This document shows, one piece after another, positions 18,763-26,908 of a stretch of DNA of 64,000 nt. Location of the stretch: NCBI GenBank assembly GCA_025358305.1, contig JANYJZ010000035.1:106329-170328 (forward strand). Direction: 5' to 3'. The notes beneath the pieces were generated by a model that ran no database searches, was not told where the DNA came from, and saw only the letters and a program-made list of their open reading frames with translations. A program made the position numbers and the translations under genes. Source of the DNA: Ignavibacteriota bacterium. GTDB lineage: Bacteria > Bacteroidota > Ignavibacteria > UBA10030 > SZUA-254. Numbering within the stretch: position 1 is the stretch's first letter; every line of letters starts with the position of its first letter.

Positions 18763-19530
18763 ATGAACCGCCAACTCGTGTTCGACATCGGGTTTCACAA
18801 GGGGGAGGACACGCGCCACTATCTCGCCAAAGGCTTTCGGGTCGTCGCTGTGGAAGCGAACCTCGTTCTCGCCGGAGCGGGCAGAACGAACTTCTCCCGC
18901 GAGATCGCCGACGGCTCGCTCATCCTTCTTGATATCGGGATCGCGGCCGAGGCCTCGGAGCAGACCTTTTGGGTAAACCATACGCACACGGAATGGAGTT
19001 CGTTTCAGCCGCTCATGGGCCAGCGGGGAGTAAAGGGCTTTCACAGCGTGGCGGTTCGCTGCTCCACGATCGGCTCGCTCATCGAGTCATACGGAGTCCC
19101 CTACTATCTGAAGATCGACATCGAGGGAAACGACAATCTCTGTTTCGGCGGACTACGCGGGCCGGCGCCTCCGTTATATATTAGCTGCGAGGCGTGCGAT
19201 CTTCACTGGCTGGAACTCCTTCGGGGGCTCGGATACACGAAGTTCAAGATGATCAACCAATTCGATGGGTTTCGGGCGTACGACGAAGCGCGTGAACGGT
19301 CCGCTCTGCGGTCCATCCGCAATACACTTCGGTGGCAGGCGCTCTCGGCGCTCGGCCCGCGCGCCACGTTTCCGACAGGGAGTTCCGGTCCGTTCGGGGA
19401 GGAGACCGACGGAGGGTGGCATGACTTCGACGATATTGCGGCCCATTATCGGTCATTCTATCCGGAGAAGGGGGTTCGGCTCAACCAGCGGAGCTGGTTC
19501 GACTTTCACGCGACCTACGACGCATCCTGA
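18763..19530 (+). CDS. FkbM-family methyltransferase
   Basis: 255 aa SAM-dependent methyltransferase. The SAM-binding loop is FDIGFHKGEDT (5-15), with VVAVEAN as the following strand and YLKIDIEGND (about 111-120) as the FkbM-type post-II motif. Likely methylates a sugar or small molecule; substrate unknown. Starts 14 nt after the PP2C gene and may be co-transcribed. Confidence 0.82.
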   Translation: MNRQLVFDIGFHKGEDTRHYLAKGFRVVAVEANLVLAGAGRTNFSREIADGSLILLDIGIAAEASEQTFWVNHTHTEWSSFQPLMGQRGVKGFHSVAVRCSTIGSLIESYGVPYYLKIDIEGNDNLCFGGLRGPAPPLYISCEACDLHWLELLRGLGYTKFKMINQFDGFRAYDEARERSALRSIRNTLRWQALSALGPRATFPTGSSGPFGEETDGGWHDFDDIAAHYRSFYPEKGVRLNQRSWFDFHATYDAS

Positions 19531-19582
19531 GAATTGGCGCGCGGGGAATACGGATCTCTGTCGGGCGGGAAGAGTGAAGGAG

Positions 19583-19657
19583 TGGGTGCTGTAGGGATCG
19601 AACCTACGACCTCCGCCTTGTAAGGGCGGCGCTCTGAACCAGCTGAGCTAAGCACCC
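19583..19657 (-). tRNA. tRNA-Val(TAC)
   Basis: 75 nt. Acceptor stem GGGTGCT/AGCACCC, D-arm TTAGCTCAGCTGG, anticodon stem CCGCC/GGCGG with loop CTTACAA giving anticodon UAC, T-arm GTAGG/CCTAC with loop TTCGATC. CCA is not encoded. A TATATT box lies upstream on this strand at 19684-19679, inside the gap to the metalloprotease stop. Confidence 0.96.
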
Positions 19658-19699
19658 ATCATACTCATTGCGGGCAATAATATACGGATTTCCCGCAGT

Positions 19700-22153
19700 T
19701 TATTCCAGATCCTCGTCGTCTCCGATGGGCGGCCCATCGGGAACATCCTCCGGTTGTGTCAGGTTCACGTACTTCGGGTTCTCCTCAAACAGTCGGATCT
19801 GGGAGGCTGCGAAGAGGAGATGCGCCTTCTGTTCCTCGTCCTTTGTTGTCCCCACCTGTTTGTCCAGCCAATGTTTGAGTTCCGAGATCTTGAGCGTGGC
19901 GATGGCCCTCGTTTGCGTCGATGCCACGGTGTTCGAGGCGAGCGTCATGAGCTGGTACATGAGGGAGGCGTCAACGACGCGCCTGATCTCGGCAGTGTAT
20001 CCCTTCCCGTGGTCACCGTACCAGGTTGCGGCAAGGAGTTTGTCGATCACCTCCTCCAATCCCGGGTACTTTTGATCGCGCGCATGATATTCCACGAGCC
20101 GCGCCGCGCGCGCGGGGTGCAGGATCATGCCGAGCGTCCCGTTCGCCGCGGCTTCAGCCGCCGAGAGGGGGTCGAACGTGATCCCCGTCCGGATCTTGAA
20201 ATGTTCCCTGCCGCGGTCGTACCCGAGAGGCCGGGGCGGAATGATCGAGATGATACGTTCCGGAAGCGCCAGTGCGTCGGACTGGATGGTCGCGAGAAGC
20301 CCGGTGAGGGCCCTGCGCTGGTCGTCCGGCGGTACGATCTGTGTCACGAGTTGTCCGTCGCCTCGGAGAGCGTACGTATAGGAGAGGCCACCAAGCACCT
20401 TGGACGTCGCGTCCACCTGATAGCGGTGTCCCATGTAGATCGGCACAAGGACGTCCTCGAGCGTCGCCATCGGCATGCCGGGTCTGATCTTCTTTTCGCT
20501 GAAGTTCTTCAGTGCGACCGCACGGACCTTCATGACACGGGCGAGTTCGTCGACGGCGTTCACACCGTTATCCCACAGATGGGTCTGGGGATGAGAGCTT
20601 CCTTGCGGACGCGCGTCTTGGTCGGTGAGAAAGATCAGCCCGCGCTTCGCGGCCTGCATGAGGATGTCATTGCAGGCGTCGTGTTCGTTCGTGCCGGCCG
20701 GGAAATCCTGGTATCCAAATGCGATCGCAACCTTGTCCCATTCGCCGATGCCGGTGGCGTAGGCCTCCGAGAGATCGATCGTCGAATCGTCCATGACCTG
20801 CGCAAGCGGTGGCGGGTAATCCATCACGGACGAGCGGTGCTCCGTGCTTGCGATGTAATTGTGCGAGAGTCCGAGCGTGTGGCCGACCTCGTGCGCGGCG
20901 AGCTGCCGCAGTCTGGCGAGCGCCATGGCGAGCATCCTCGGGTCGGTCGGCTTTCCCGCCTCATAGTCCGCAATGAGCCCTTCGGCGATGAGGAAATCCT
21001 GCCGTACGCGCAAGGAACCGAGCGAGACGTGGCCTTTGATGATCTCTCCGGTGCGCGGATCCGAAATGCTTGCGCCGTAGGACCAGCCCCTGGTCGAGCG
21101 GTGGATCCATTGTATCACATTATACCGAACGTCCATCGGGTCTGCCCCCTCGGGCATGAGCTCGACGCGGAACGCGTTCTTGTAGCCGGCCGCTTCGAAC
21201 GCTTGGGTCCACCAGTTCGCGCCTTCAAGAAGGGCGGAGCGTATCGGTTCCGGGGCGCCCCGGTCGAGGTAATAGACGATGGGGCGGACGGCCTCGCTCA
21301 TCTGAGCGGCAGGATCCTTTTTCTGGAGACGGTGGCGGACGAGGAACCGCTTGTCGATCGGTTCGCTCACGGGGGTGGCGTAGTCAAAATAGTCCGTGTA
21401 GGAATACCCGCCTCTCGGGTCAAAGGCCCGCGGCGTGTATCCCGAATCGGGAAGCTGGACGAACGAGTGGTGCTGCCGGACCGTGACCGATTGCGGCGTG
21501 GGGGCGACCTGCTGAAGATAGTACCCAGGGTCGTCGCCCGCGAACGTCAATGTTGCCTCGACTTCCGTATTCTTCGGGAAGTTCTTTGTGCGCGGGAGGT
21601 AGAAGGCGCAGCGCGAAGGGTCGAGGTGGTAGGCTCCCTGGTTCGTCCGCTTCAGCGCGGAGACGACGTCGTGGGCGTCGCGGAGGTAGAAGGAGGTCGC
21701 ATCCACGAGTACGGTATCTCCGGTCGCGGCCGCGACATCGAATCCCCAGAGCGCCGACTGGGCGAACGATTCTTCGACGGCGCGCTTCTCGTCCTTATCC
21801 GACGTGATGGCGCGGTACGAGTAGTTCGGTTGGATGAGGAGAACTTTCGGACCTGTACGCTGGAACGTGACGACGCGGCCTTGTCCCAATTGTCCCCTGT
21901 CGAGGCCGATGTCGTTGGATCCGATGCCGGCGGGAAGGGAATTGACATAGAGAAACTCCCTATCGAGCTTATCGATTCTGAGCCAGATCTTTCCGGCCTT
22001 GGCATCCCAGTAGAACGTGAAGTATCCAGAATACTTTTCCGCTCCGACTATCTTTTCGGCGATCGACGGCATCTTTGGCTCTGCCTGCTGTCGGGCGACG
22101 GCGGGGAGGGAGAGAGTAATGACAACGATGAACAGCAAGAGATGTTTCGTCAA
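19700..22153 (-). CDS. secreted zinc-dependent metalloprotease (DUF5117/DUF4953 type)
   Basis: 817 aa. Signal peptide at about 1-21 (LLLFIVVITLSLPAVA). The N-terminal half is the DUF5117-like region of such proteins; the catalytic domain carries HEVGHTLGLSH (about residue 415), the extended zincin site HExxHxxGxxH. The remaining C-terminus is the DUF4953-type region. Predicted to act in the periplasm or outside the cell; substrate unknown. The start is supported by AGGAG upstream on this strand (near 22162). Confidence 0.9.
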   Translation of the reverse strand: MTKHLLLFIVVITLSLPAVARQQAEPKMPSIAEKIVGAEKYSGYFTFYWDAKAGKIWLRIDKLDREFLYVNSLPAGIGSNDIGLDRGQLGQGRVVTFQRTGPKVLLIQPNYSYRAITSDKDEKRAVEESFAQSALWGFDVAAATGDTVLVDATSFYLRDAHDVVSALKRTNQGAYHLDPSRCAFYLPRTKNFPKNTEVEATLTFAGDDPGYYLQQVAPTPQSVTVRQHHSFVQLPDSGYTPRAFDPRGGYSYTDYFDYATPVSEPIDKRFLVRHRLQKKDPAAQMSEAVRPIVYYLDRGAPEPIRSALLEGANWWTQAFEAAGYKNAFRVELMPEGADPMDVRYNVIQWIHRSTRGWSYGASISDPRTGEIIKGHVSLGSLRVRQDFLIAEGLIADYEAGKPTDPRMLAMALARLRQLAAHEVGHTLGLSHNYIASTEHRSSVMDYPPPLAQVMDDSTIDLSEAYATGIGEWDKVAIAFGYQDFPAGTNEHDACNDILMQAAKRGLIFLTDQDARPQGSSHPQTHLWDNGVNAVDELARVMKVRAVALKNFSEKKIRPGMPMATLEDVLVPIYMGHRYQVDATSKVLGGLSYTYALRGDGQLVTQIVPPDDQRRALTGLLATIQSDALALPERIISIIPPRPLGYDRGREHFKIRTGITFDPLSAAEAAANGTLGMILHPARAARLVEYHARDQKYPGLEEVIDKLLAATWYGDHGKGYTAEIRRVVDASLMYQLMTLASNTVASTQTRAIATLKISELKHWLDKQVGTTKDEEQKAHLLFAASQIRLFEENPKYVNLTQPEDVPDGPPIGDDEDLE

Positions 22154-22179
22154 GGAAGTGCTCCTCCGAGTGTGGGAAT

Positions 22180-22226
22180 AAAAAAAGGCGAGATCAAAAG
22201 AAAGTCTCTTGAATGGTTCTCGCCTT
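22180..22226 (-). terminator. rho-independent terminator of tRNA-Gly
   Basis: On the minus strand AAGGCGAGA (22226-22218) pairs with TCTCGCCTT (22193-22185) and continues into a run of T (22186-22180). It lies 22 nt past the 3' end of tRNA-Gly and before the metalloprotease start. Confidence 0.8.
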
Positions 22227-22247
22227 ATTAGGATCTGGTGCTCTAAG

Positions 22248-22319
22248 AGCGGGAGACGGGGATCGAACCCGCGACGTCAAGCTTGGGAAGCTTGCATTCT
22301 ACCGCTGAATTACTCCCGC
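22248..22319 (-). tRNA. tRNA-Gly(CCC), integration target of the island
   Basis: 72 nt. Acceptor stem GCGGGAG/CTCCCGC, D-arm ATTC/GAAT, anticodon stem CAAGC/GCTTG with loop TTCCCAA giving anticodon CCC, T-arm with loop TTCGATC, discriminator T. The first 20 nt of the gene (22300-22319) are repeated at 31548-31567, marking the island ends. The gene is complete, so its 5' part must have been restored by the island. Confidence 0.94.
22300..22319. repeat. left attachment site (att core, inside tRNA-Gly)
   Basis: TACCGCTGAATTACTCCCGC, the 5' 20 nt of the tRNA-Gly gene read on the plus strand. Identical to 31548-31567. Confidence 0.88.
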
Positions 22320-22380
22320 AGTCATTTTATTGCCTTTCTGGTTGTGCTTTGCTGAATTTCCTTCGTCGGTTTGAATTCGT

Positions 22381-22405
22381 GGGACAAATACGGGACAAAA
22401 ACTCT
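22381..22405. repeat. left copy of a tandem GGGACAAA repeat, probable integrase arm site
   Basis: GGGACAAATAC followed by GGGACAAAAACTCT. A 25-bp direct copy with one mismatch lies at 31404-31428 just upstream of the integrase gene. Position near both island ends suggests arm-type integrase-binding sites; this is inference. Confidence 0.55.
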
Positions 22406-22420
22406 TCACTTAACAAAAAT

Positions 22421-22449
22421 AATATAATCCTTTCTTCCTGTATTTGCAA
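22421..22449 (-). promoter_or_regulatory. island-borne promoter for tRNA-Gly
   Basis: On the minus strand TTGCAA (22449-22444), a 17-nt spacer and TATATT (22426-22421), about 100 nt before the tRNA. The surrounding 35 bp match 31664-31700, outside the other end of the island, at about 32 of 35 positions. Confidence 0.65.
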
Positions 22450-22560
22450 TTCTCAGTACCAACCCGTCATGTTCCGTGTGATACAAACTAACACCATGCT
22501 ACGCAATAGAGTGACTCTCAAGCGTTTTTGAATACCATCCAACGGCACGAACCATGACTA

Positions 22561-23067
22561 TCATCCAGACGTCATTCTTGACTTGTCTATGGTCGTAGCG
22601 ACACTCTTTGGATCACAAGCGAGGTCAGACAAGTCTATCCACATATCGCATGCATCCTCCAAAGAATACCATTTGGCCATCAGCCGCTGAAACAAACCCA
22701 TCCGAGGCCGATCGATTCCGTCCTCGTGCAGTGAGATCAACAACAATGTCGCACCATATTTCTCGTGCAATTTAGACGAGTTTATCCTGCTCCACGATAA
22801 CGTTCCAATCTTAAGCCGCTTATCACACACGCCCATACTGTTTATGATCAACTGAGGCCCGCTCAAAAGTGCCTTCCGTAGCAGGAGCCCTGTACCCAAT
22901 AAAAATAGCACTTCAAAACCTTCTTTAACGTACGGCAACTCCGGAGAACGAAACCATACCGTAACCCATCCGAGTCCTGCAACAAGTGCTACACGAAGCC
23001 ACCTTTTAAAGAGAATTTCACGCGAATAATAGAATTCAAATTCTCCAACCACGCCACCATTAGTCAT
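22561..23067 (-). CDS. small membrane protein, STM3941-like
   Basis: 168 aa. Two hydrophobic helices at about 25-40 and 48-63, then a soluble region with the pattern GPQLIINSMGVCDKR and GTLSWSRI, which resembles the PH-like part of the STM3941 family; the match is by eye only. Function unknown. Last gene of the minus-strand cargo, 46 nt after the TIR gene, so it may belong to the same operon. Confidence 0.6.
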   Translation of the reverse strand: MTNGGVVGEFEFYYSREILFKRWLRVALVAGLGWVTVWFRSPELPYVKEGFEVLFLLGTGLLLRKALLSGPQLIINSMGVCDKRLKIGTLSWSRINSSKLHEKYGATLLLISLHEDGIDRPRMGLFQRLMAKWYSLEDACDMWIDLSDLACDPKSVATTIDKSRMTSG

Positions 23068-23113
23068 TTGAATTCAGCCATAATAGCCCGAGCTCCTGAT
23101 GAGATCCCAATTC

Positions 23114-24064
23114 TTAAATAGATCTGATCCATCGTTTCATCTCGCTCGCAATTCCCAATATCTTCCAAGTACCACTTAACGACTTTGCTACCGATACGAA
23201 AAAACCCTTCTCTGCAAACAATTGTATTATGTGGTTCACCAACATGATCGGTTGATGAACAGCCTCAGCTATTGACCCATTCACAAAGTCTTCATTATTT
23301 ACTATTTCTAAGGCAACGGATCTTATTATAGACTCGTAATCCTTGATATAAGCCATTGCGTACTGTTCGAAACCATAGGTTGTAACAGTGAAGTCCCAGT
23401 ACTTCAAGTTCATCATCTGGGTTGCCTTGACATAACCACGACGATCCAAGATCTCAATGCTCTCAACAATGTCGTCGTCTGTAATACCCTGCTCTTTTAA
23501 GCCTTTGATTATCACGTTTGGAGTCACTCTAGCATTTCCAGATGCCAAGGCTAAGTCACAGGCCATTTTCAGAACAATCGAATCAATCCTAGTAAGCGAT
23601 GGCATCAAATGTATCGCTGAGGTCAGATACTTTGGAGTCTCTCCCAATGCCGGTTTGTCGTGCGTTTCAAATATTGCATTTGAGATCTTTGCAAATTCCA
23701 GATCATAACTGTTAACATTTTGAATCCGTTGCCAAAGAGTTGATTTTAAGCACTCTGGAACATCGCAATCATCAATCAGAACTGGAATTATTTTGCTCCC
23801 ATCACTGATGCGCTTTACGAAACTCGCATCTAGCTCCTCCCTTACCCAAGGCTTTGTTGTGCTGTGCTTCGACAACACAATTATAAACGCTTTTGCGTTT
23901 CTAATTCCCTCATTGAAAATCTTATCAATAATTCTGTCCCCCGGTGTCATCTCCCACTCATCAACCCAAGCATCCACGCCCTCGGACCTAAGTCTTGTAG
24001 CAAATGGAATGACAAATTCTGCTTTGTCTTCACTTGCATGAATTACAAACACTTTGGGATTCAT
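23114..24064 (-). CDS. TIR-domain protein with C-terminal winged-helix-like region
   Basis: 316 aa. The N-terminal TIR domain (about 3-135) shows KVFVIHASEDK (4-14), DAWVDEWEM (31-39), and SKHSTTKPWVREELDASF, where a glutamate (E76 or E77) occupies the place of the catalytic Glu in NADase TIRs. The C-terminal half (about 160-316) looks like two winged-helix modules (VIIKGLKEQGITDDDIVES, then ILDRRGYV). Bacterial TIR proteins often destroy NAD+ in phage defence; an NADase role here is inferred. ATG 24064 lies 4 nt after the Imm32-like gene; a TTG at 24082 would add six residues. Confidence 0.78.
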   Translation of the reverse strand: MNPKVFVIHASEDKAEFVIPFATRLRSEGVDAWVDEWEMTPGDRIIDKIFNEGIRNAKAFIIVLSKHSTTKPWVREELDASFVKRISDGSKIIPVLIDDCDVPECLKSTLWQRIQNVNSYDLEFAKISNAIFETHDKPALGETPKYLTSAIHLMPSLTRIDSIVLKMACDLALASGNARVTPNVIIKGLKEQGITDDDIVESIEILDRRGYVKATQMMNLKYWDFTVTTYGFEQYAMAYIKDYESIIRSVALEIVNNEDFVNGSIAEAVHQPIMLVNHIIQLFAEKGFFVSVAKSLSGTWKILGIASEMKRWIRSI

Positions 24065-24068
24065 GGAT

Positions 24069-24377
24069 TCACTTTCCCACAATTCGCGAGCGTCCCGATC
24101 TCTTGACTCCCCCGCGTTCCAAACATGGAGTCCGATGAATGTAAAGGCCGAGCTTCGATCGCTTGGGGAAGAAATTCAATCCTGCACCCGTTGGGGAAAT
24201 CGAAAAACCACAATCCTCTTGAAATGCCGATTCAGCCAAAAACAATTTGCCCAAGAACTCTAGACTAATGGCATTGCCTTCAATAAGAATATCTTCCTTT
24301 CCCAGCTTCTTGATTGACAAGGCTACTTTCTTGTCAGAGTATTCAGAACAAACTTCATCAGGCGATTTGACCTTCAT
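24069..24377 (-). CDS. Imm32-like immunity-type protein
   Basis: 102 aa. The core DILIEGNAISLEFLGKLFL, GFSISPTGAGLNFF and SKLGLYIHRTPC match the pattern of immunity protein 32, which usually ends at HRxPC; here about 17 extra residues follow. ATG 24377 has AAGGAG 8 nt upstream. Immediately upstream of the TIR gene, so it could modulate it, or it may be a stray polymorphic-toxin immunity gene. Confidence 0.65.
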   Translation of the reverse strand: MKVKSPDEVCSEYSDKKVALSIKKLGKEDILIEGNAISLEFLGKLFLAESAFQEDCGFSISPTGAGLNFFPKRSKLGLYIHRTPCLERGGVKRSGRSRIVGK

Positions 24378-24649
24378 CTGCTTCACTCCTTTTGTCAATG
24401 ATCCCTACTCCTGCTGATCCTCACAAGCCTCTCGTTCACCCCGTGTCACTTAGTCTAAACTTGATAATTCATAATAAATTCGGGATCATTATTATCCGAG
24501 TGACCACTCCCAAGGGGGACATGGATTCAAAACCATTTCGCGAATATATGAAATTCGTAACTCATTGTAAACAGCCTCACGGTGTGATCACAACAAACCA
24601 CGCAGCACGCCCAGGATCTTGTCTTCGTCCACAGTCTCCAAAGCATACC

Positions 24650-25543
24650 TCAGTTCCTCTTGCCGTCTGCGTCCACCCAATTCCGAACGAATCGTTCCAG
24701 TCTAATCTGTTCGGAAATCCGCTTTACCCTTTCTTCCCCTTTGACATTCCAAAGCATCCATGTTCCTGAAAAGCCCTTCTTCCCGCAAAAACTCCGCATC
24801 CACCTACGCATCGTTCGTACATCTTGAATATCATCCGAGGAAATCCACGTTACATTGCGCACGCATCTCGCCCGACCCCAGAAGCGGCCCACCCACGTAT
24901 CAATAATTTCCCCCGTTGAAACATCAACCGTGCCCGCGAATTGTTTCTGCTCTAACTTCGAACCATACTTCACGGCATAGCTCTTGATAAAGCCATTTGA
25001 TGAAATCACTCTAAGGTCGGTAGCTGCTTTCAACGCCTTCTCGTCCTCAAGCTGTCCGCTCACCTTTAGCCACAGATAAGTGAGGAACTTAAACCTCATC
25101 AAGTCTTCGACGGAATCCTTGAAACGTAGCTGGACCTGCCTTCGAACTCTCATCCCTTTCCATTTATCAAACTCATAGACGCAAAACGGATCTATCCAGA
25201 TATGAAAATGAACTGCCCCACGTTTCTGAAATTCTAGCACCCACACAAAGCCAACGTCCGAACCGCACGCTTTCCGGAACCTCGTCAAGAAATAGTCAAG
25301 GTGTTGTTTTGTGATCTTGCACCTCTGTTCGTTCTGCCTGTAGGTGATTGTAAAAAAGTACTTAAATCGTTCCGCGTTATTCCACAACACCTTAATAAGT
25401 CTGCGCCTTGAACCATAGGAAAAAACGCTGATCTCTCCTCTACGTGATCGCGAAGTCGGATGGTCACGAAGCCGTCTCTTCATTGCACGATTCTCAGTCT
25501 GGATCGTGAGAGACCGCTTACACGCCTCTACATAACTTCCCAT
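24650..25543 (-). CDS. rolling-circle (HUH) replication initiation protein
   Basis: 297 aa. Three Rep motifs in order: FFTITY (63-68), H112-F-H114-I-W (the HUH metal site) and KSYAVKY (187-193) with the candidate catalytic tyrosine (Y189 or Y193). This layout matches the REP_ORF2-G2P type of Reps found in microviruses, inoviruses and small plasmids. It would nick a double-strand origin and start rolling-circle replication of the excised island. ATG 25543 is chosen, with GAGG just upstream; the frame is open to 25663. Overlaps the small membrane ORF by 26 nt. Confidence 0.75.
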   Translation of the reverse strand: MGSYVEACKRSLTIQTENRAMKRRLRDHPTSRSRRGEISVFSYGSRRRLIKVLWNNAERFKYFFTITYRQNEQRCKITKQHLDYFLTRFRKACGSDVGFVWVLEFQKRGAVHFHIWIDPFCVYEFDKWKGMRVRRQVQLRFKDSVEDLMRFKFLTYLWLKVSGQLEDEKALKAATDLRVISSNGFIKSYAVKYGSKLEQKQFAGTVDVSTGEIIDTWVGRFWGRARCVRNVTWISSDDIQDVRTMRRWMRSFCGKKGFSGTWMLWNVKGEERVKRISEQIRLERFVRNWVDADGKRN

Positions 25544-25763
25544 AGGCCCTCGTCGTCTCGTTTGTTTGTCCCAACCACAAAACGACGACGACGACTGACC
25601 ACAAACCCATGATGAGATATGATAAATATAAACAAGCGAAGAGCCGCCCCAGAGCAGACTCAATCATTCTCATCGTTGCACAATACCAACTCAGGACGCT
25701 TACCATTTCACTAACAGGCACCCACCTGACGTGAAGCCACACGGGATTCATGCTATGCCGCAT
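25518..25763 (-). CDS. possible small membrane protein between HTH and rep genes
   Basis: 81 aa with one long hydrophobic helix in the second half (LFACLYLSYLIMGLWSVVVV). ATG 25763 overlaps the end of the HTH gene and has AAGGGG 5 nt upstream; the 3' end overlaps rep. The overlaps and ribosome site suggest coupled translation, but no family is recognised and it could be spurious. Confidence 0.35.
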   Translation of the reverse strand: MRHSMNPVWLHVRWVPVSEMVSVLSWYCATMRMIESALGRLFACLYLSYLIMGLWSVVVVVLWLGQTNETTRAYGKLCRGV

Positions 25764-26064
25764 CGCGGCCCCTTTGCAACTCCTCCTGAGATGACACTCT
25801 GTTCTTACTTGCCCATCTATCCAGATCACTCTTCCGATAGAACGCGGTCTTTCCCCCTGGTTTCGAATAAGGGATTGCCTTTTCAGAATTGAGTTTATAC
25901 ATCCGGTTCATCGAAACGCCTAAGTAATCTGACGCTTTCGACAGACTCATAACGGAATCGCTTGATGCAATCGCGATTTTCATGAGCTCTGCTATCTCAA
26001 GTTTAAGCGATCTTACTTCTTTAGCAAGCTCTCGGTAGGAGGGCAGTTCATATTCGTTTGGCAT
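25753..26064 (-). CDS. excisionase-like helix-turn-helix protein
   Basis: 103 aa. A charged, probably coiled-coil N-terminus (about 8-30) precedes an HTH_17/MerR-like fold: SLSKASDYLGVSMNRMYKL and the wing KPGGKTAFYRKSDLDRWAS. Such proteins act as excisionases or as regulators of integrase and rep genes on mobile elements. ATG 26064 fits the conserved part; an in-frame ATG at 26076 is also possible. First gene of the minus-strand rep operon. Confidence 0.75.
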   Translation of the reverse strand: MPNEYELPSYRELAKEVRSLKLEIAELMKIAIASSDSVMSLSKASDYLGVSMNRMYKLNSEKAIPYSKPGGKTAFYRKSDLDRWASKNRVSSQEELQRGRDAA

Positions 26065-26375
26065 TATTAGTTCCATGTATGCGGACAGGCTCCTGTAAAC
26101 CATGCCCAATGTCTCCCTCTGGGGGACAAAAGAGATACTTTTAACAGTGACAGAGGATCAGACGGGAGCATCGTTCAGACTACCCACTACAGAAGCAAAC
26201 TCCAGACCATTACATGAACCTAACAGTATCTCGCCACAACGCCAACACGAACCATTGAGGAGGGAAAGAACTAGATGGTGAATCGCGGGGAAGGTTAAAC
26301 GGGACTTGAGAAATATCCTTTCAATCGGTTCTGATCATGAACTAAAACAAATATAAAACTTTCAGCACTTCATGT

Positions 26376-26383
26376 CAAGGAAG
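26376..26383. repeat. target-site duplication, left copy
   Basis: CAAGGAAG, repeated exactly at 30226-30233 immediately outside the two terminal inverted repeats. Eight base pairs is within the range for IS1-family insertions. Confidence 0.88.
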
Positions 26384-26401
26384 GGTAGTGTCTCAGTTTG
26401 A
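26384..26401 (+). repeat. transposon terminal inverted repeat, left
   Basis: GGTAGTGTCTCAGTTTGA; exact inverted copy at 30208-30225. Sequence inside the two repeats diverges at once after position 18. Confidence 0.9.
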
Positions 26402-26423
26402 AATCCTCGCCCCCGGTTTATGC

Positions 26424-26452
26424 TTGACCGGATAGGCAGGATTGATTATATT
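26424..26452 (+). promoter_or_regulatory. promoter at the transposon left end
   Basis: TTGACC (26424-26429), 17-nt spacer, TATATT (26447-26452). The ATG of the next gene is at 26458, so the transcript would be leaderless or nearly so. Confidence 0.65.
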
Positions 26453-26457
26453 GGGGT

Positions 26458-26694
26458 ATGAAGAAACCTAAAAGACCCCGCGACCCCAATGCCCTCGCCA
26501 AGCTCATTACCGATCTGGCGACGGGTGAGAAGCACGAAGTACTCCCTCCCGAAACGAAGAACCCTAACGCTGTGGCATTAGGCAGACTTGGCGGCTTAAA
26601 GGGTGGCCACGCGAGAGCGAGGGCCCTAAGCGCCAAGAAACGCTCAGAAATAGCCCTGAAAGCAGCGATAAAGCGGTGGTCTAACCCGCGATAA
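26458..26694 (+). CDS. small basic protein with GGLKGG motif, function unknown
   Basis: 78 aa, strongly basic. It has the layout of a widespread uncharacterised bacterial family: RPRDPNALAKLITDLATGE, then NPNAVALGRLGGLKGGHARA and a C-terminal SAKKRSEIALKAAIKRW. The Gly-Lys block recalls KGG stress-protein repeats, and the composition suggests nucleic-acid binding. Passenger of the transposon. The promoter ends 5 nt before the ATG, so translation is probably leaderless. Confidence 0.7.
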   Translation: MKKPKRPRDPNALAKLITDLATGEKHEVLPPETKNPNAVALGRLGGLKGGHARARALSAKKRSEIALKAAIKRWSNPR

Positions 26695-26855
26695 ATTGTG
26701 CTACCGCACAATGCTCATTTGATGAAATTATTTTAGCGTTTTCCCGCCAAGTCCAATTTGTCCAAAATTGGCATTATTCTACCCGTTTTGAGCAATTCTG
26801 GTGTTACTAAAACCACGGATGCGTAGCGCAATTACATAACTGTTGCGGTATGCAC

Positions 26856-26884
26856 TTGCATGGGGGTGAAAATCTTCGTATCTT
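26856..26884 (+). promoter_or_regulatory. promoter of the 192-aa passenger gene
   Basis: TTGCAT (26856-26861), 17-nt spacer, TATCTT (26879-26884), about 24 nt before the ATG at 26909. Confidence 0.55.
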
Positions 26885-26908
26885 TTAGCAACAATCGAAA
26901 GGGTTGGT

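Larger units (their letters stand above)
26110..26457. other. intergenic region crossed by the transposon left end
   Basis: 348 nt. The island part (26110-26383) should hold the promoter of the HTH-rep operon and includes GGGGACAAAAGAG (26122-26134), similar to the repeats at the island ends. The transposon begins at 26384. No gene seen. Confidence 0.5.

Noticed and set aside
19754..22231. 825-codon plus-strand frame opposite the metalloprotease gene
   Set aside because: The minus strand encodes a protein with signal peptide and HExxHxxGxxH motif; the plus frame has no protein-like features.
23114..24377. TIR gene considered as part of a Thoeris system
   Set aside because: No ThsA-type gene (SIR2 or SLOG effector) lies next to it.
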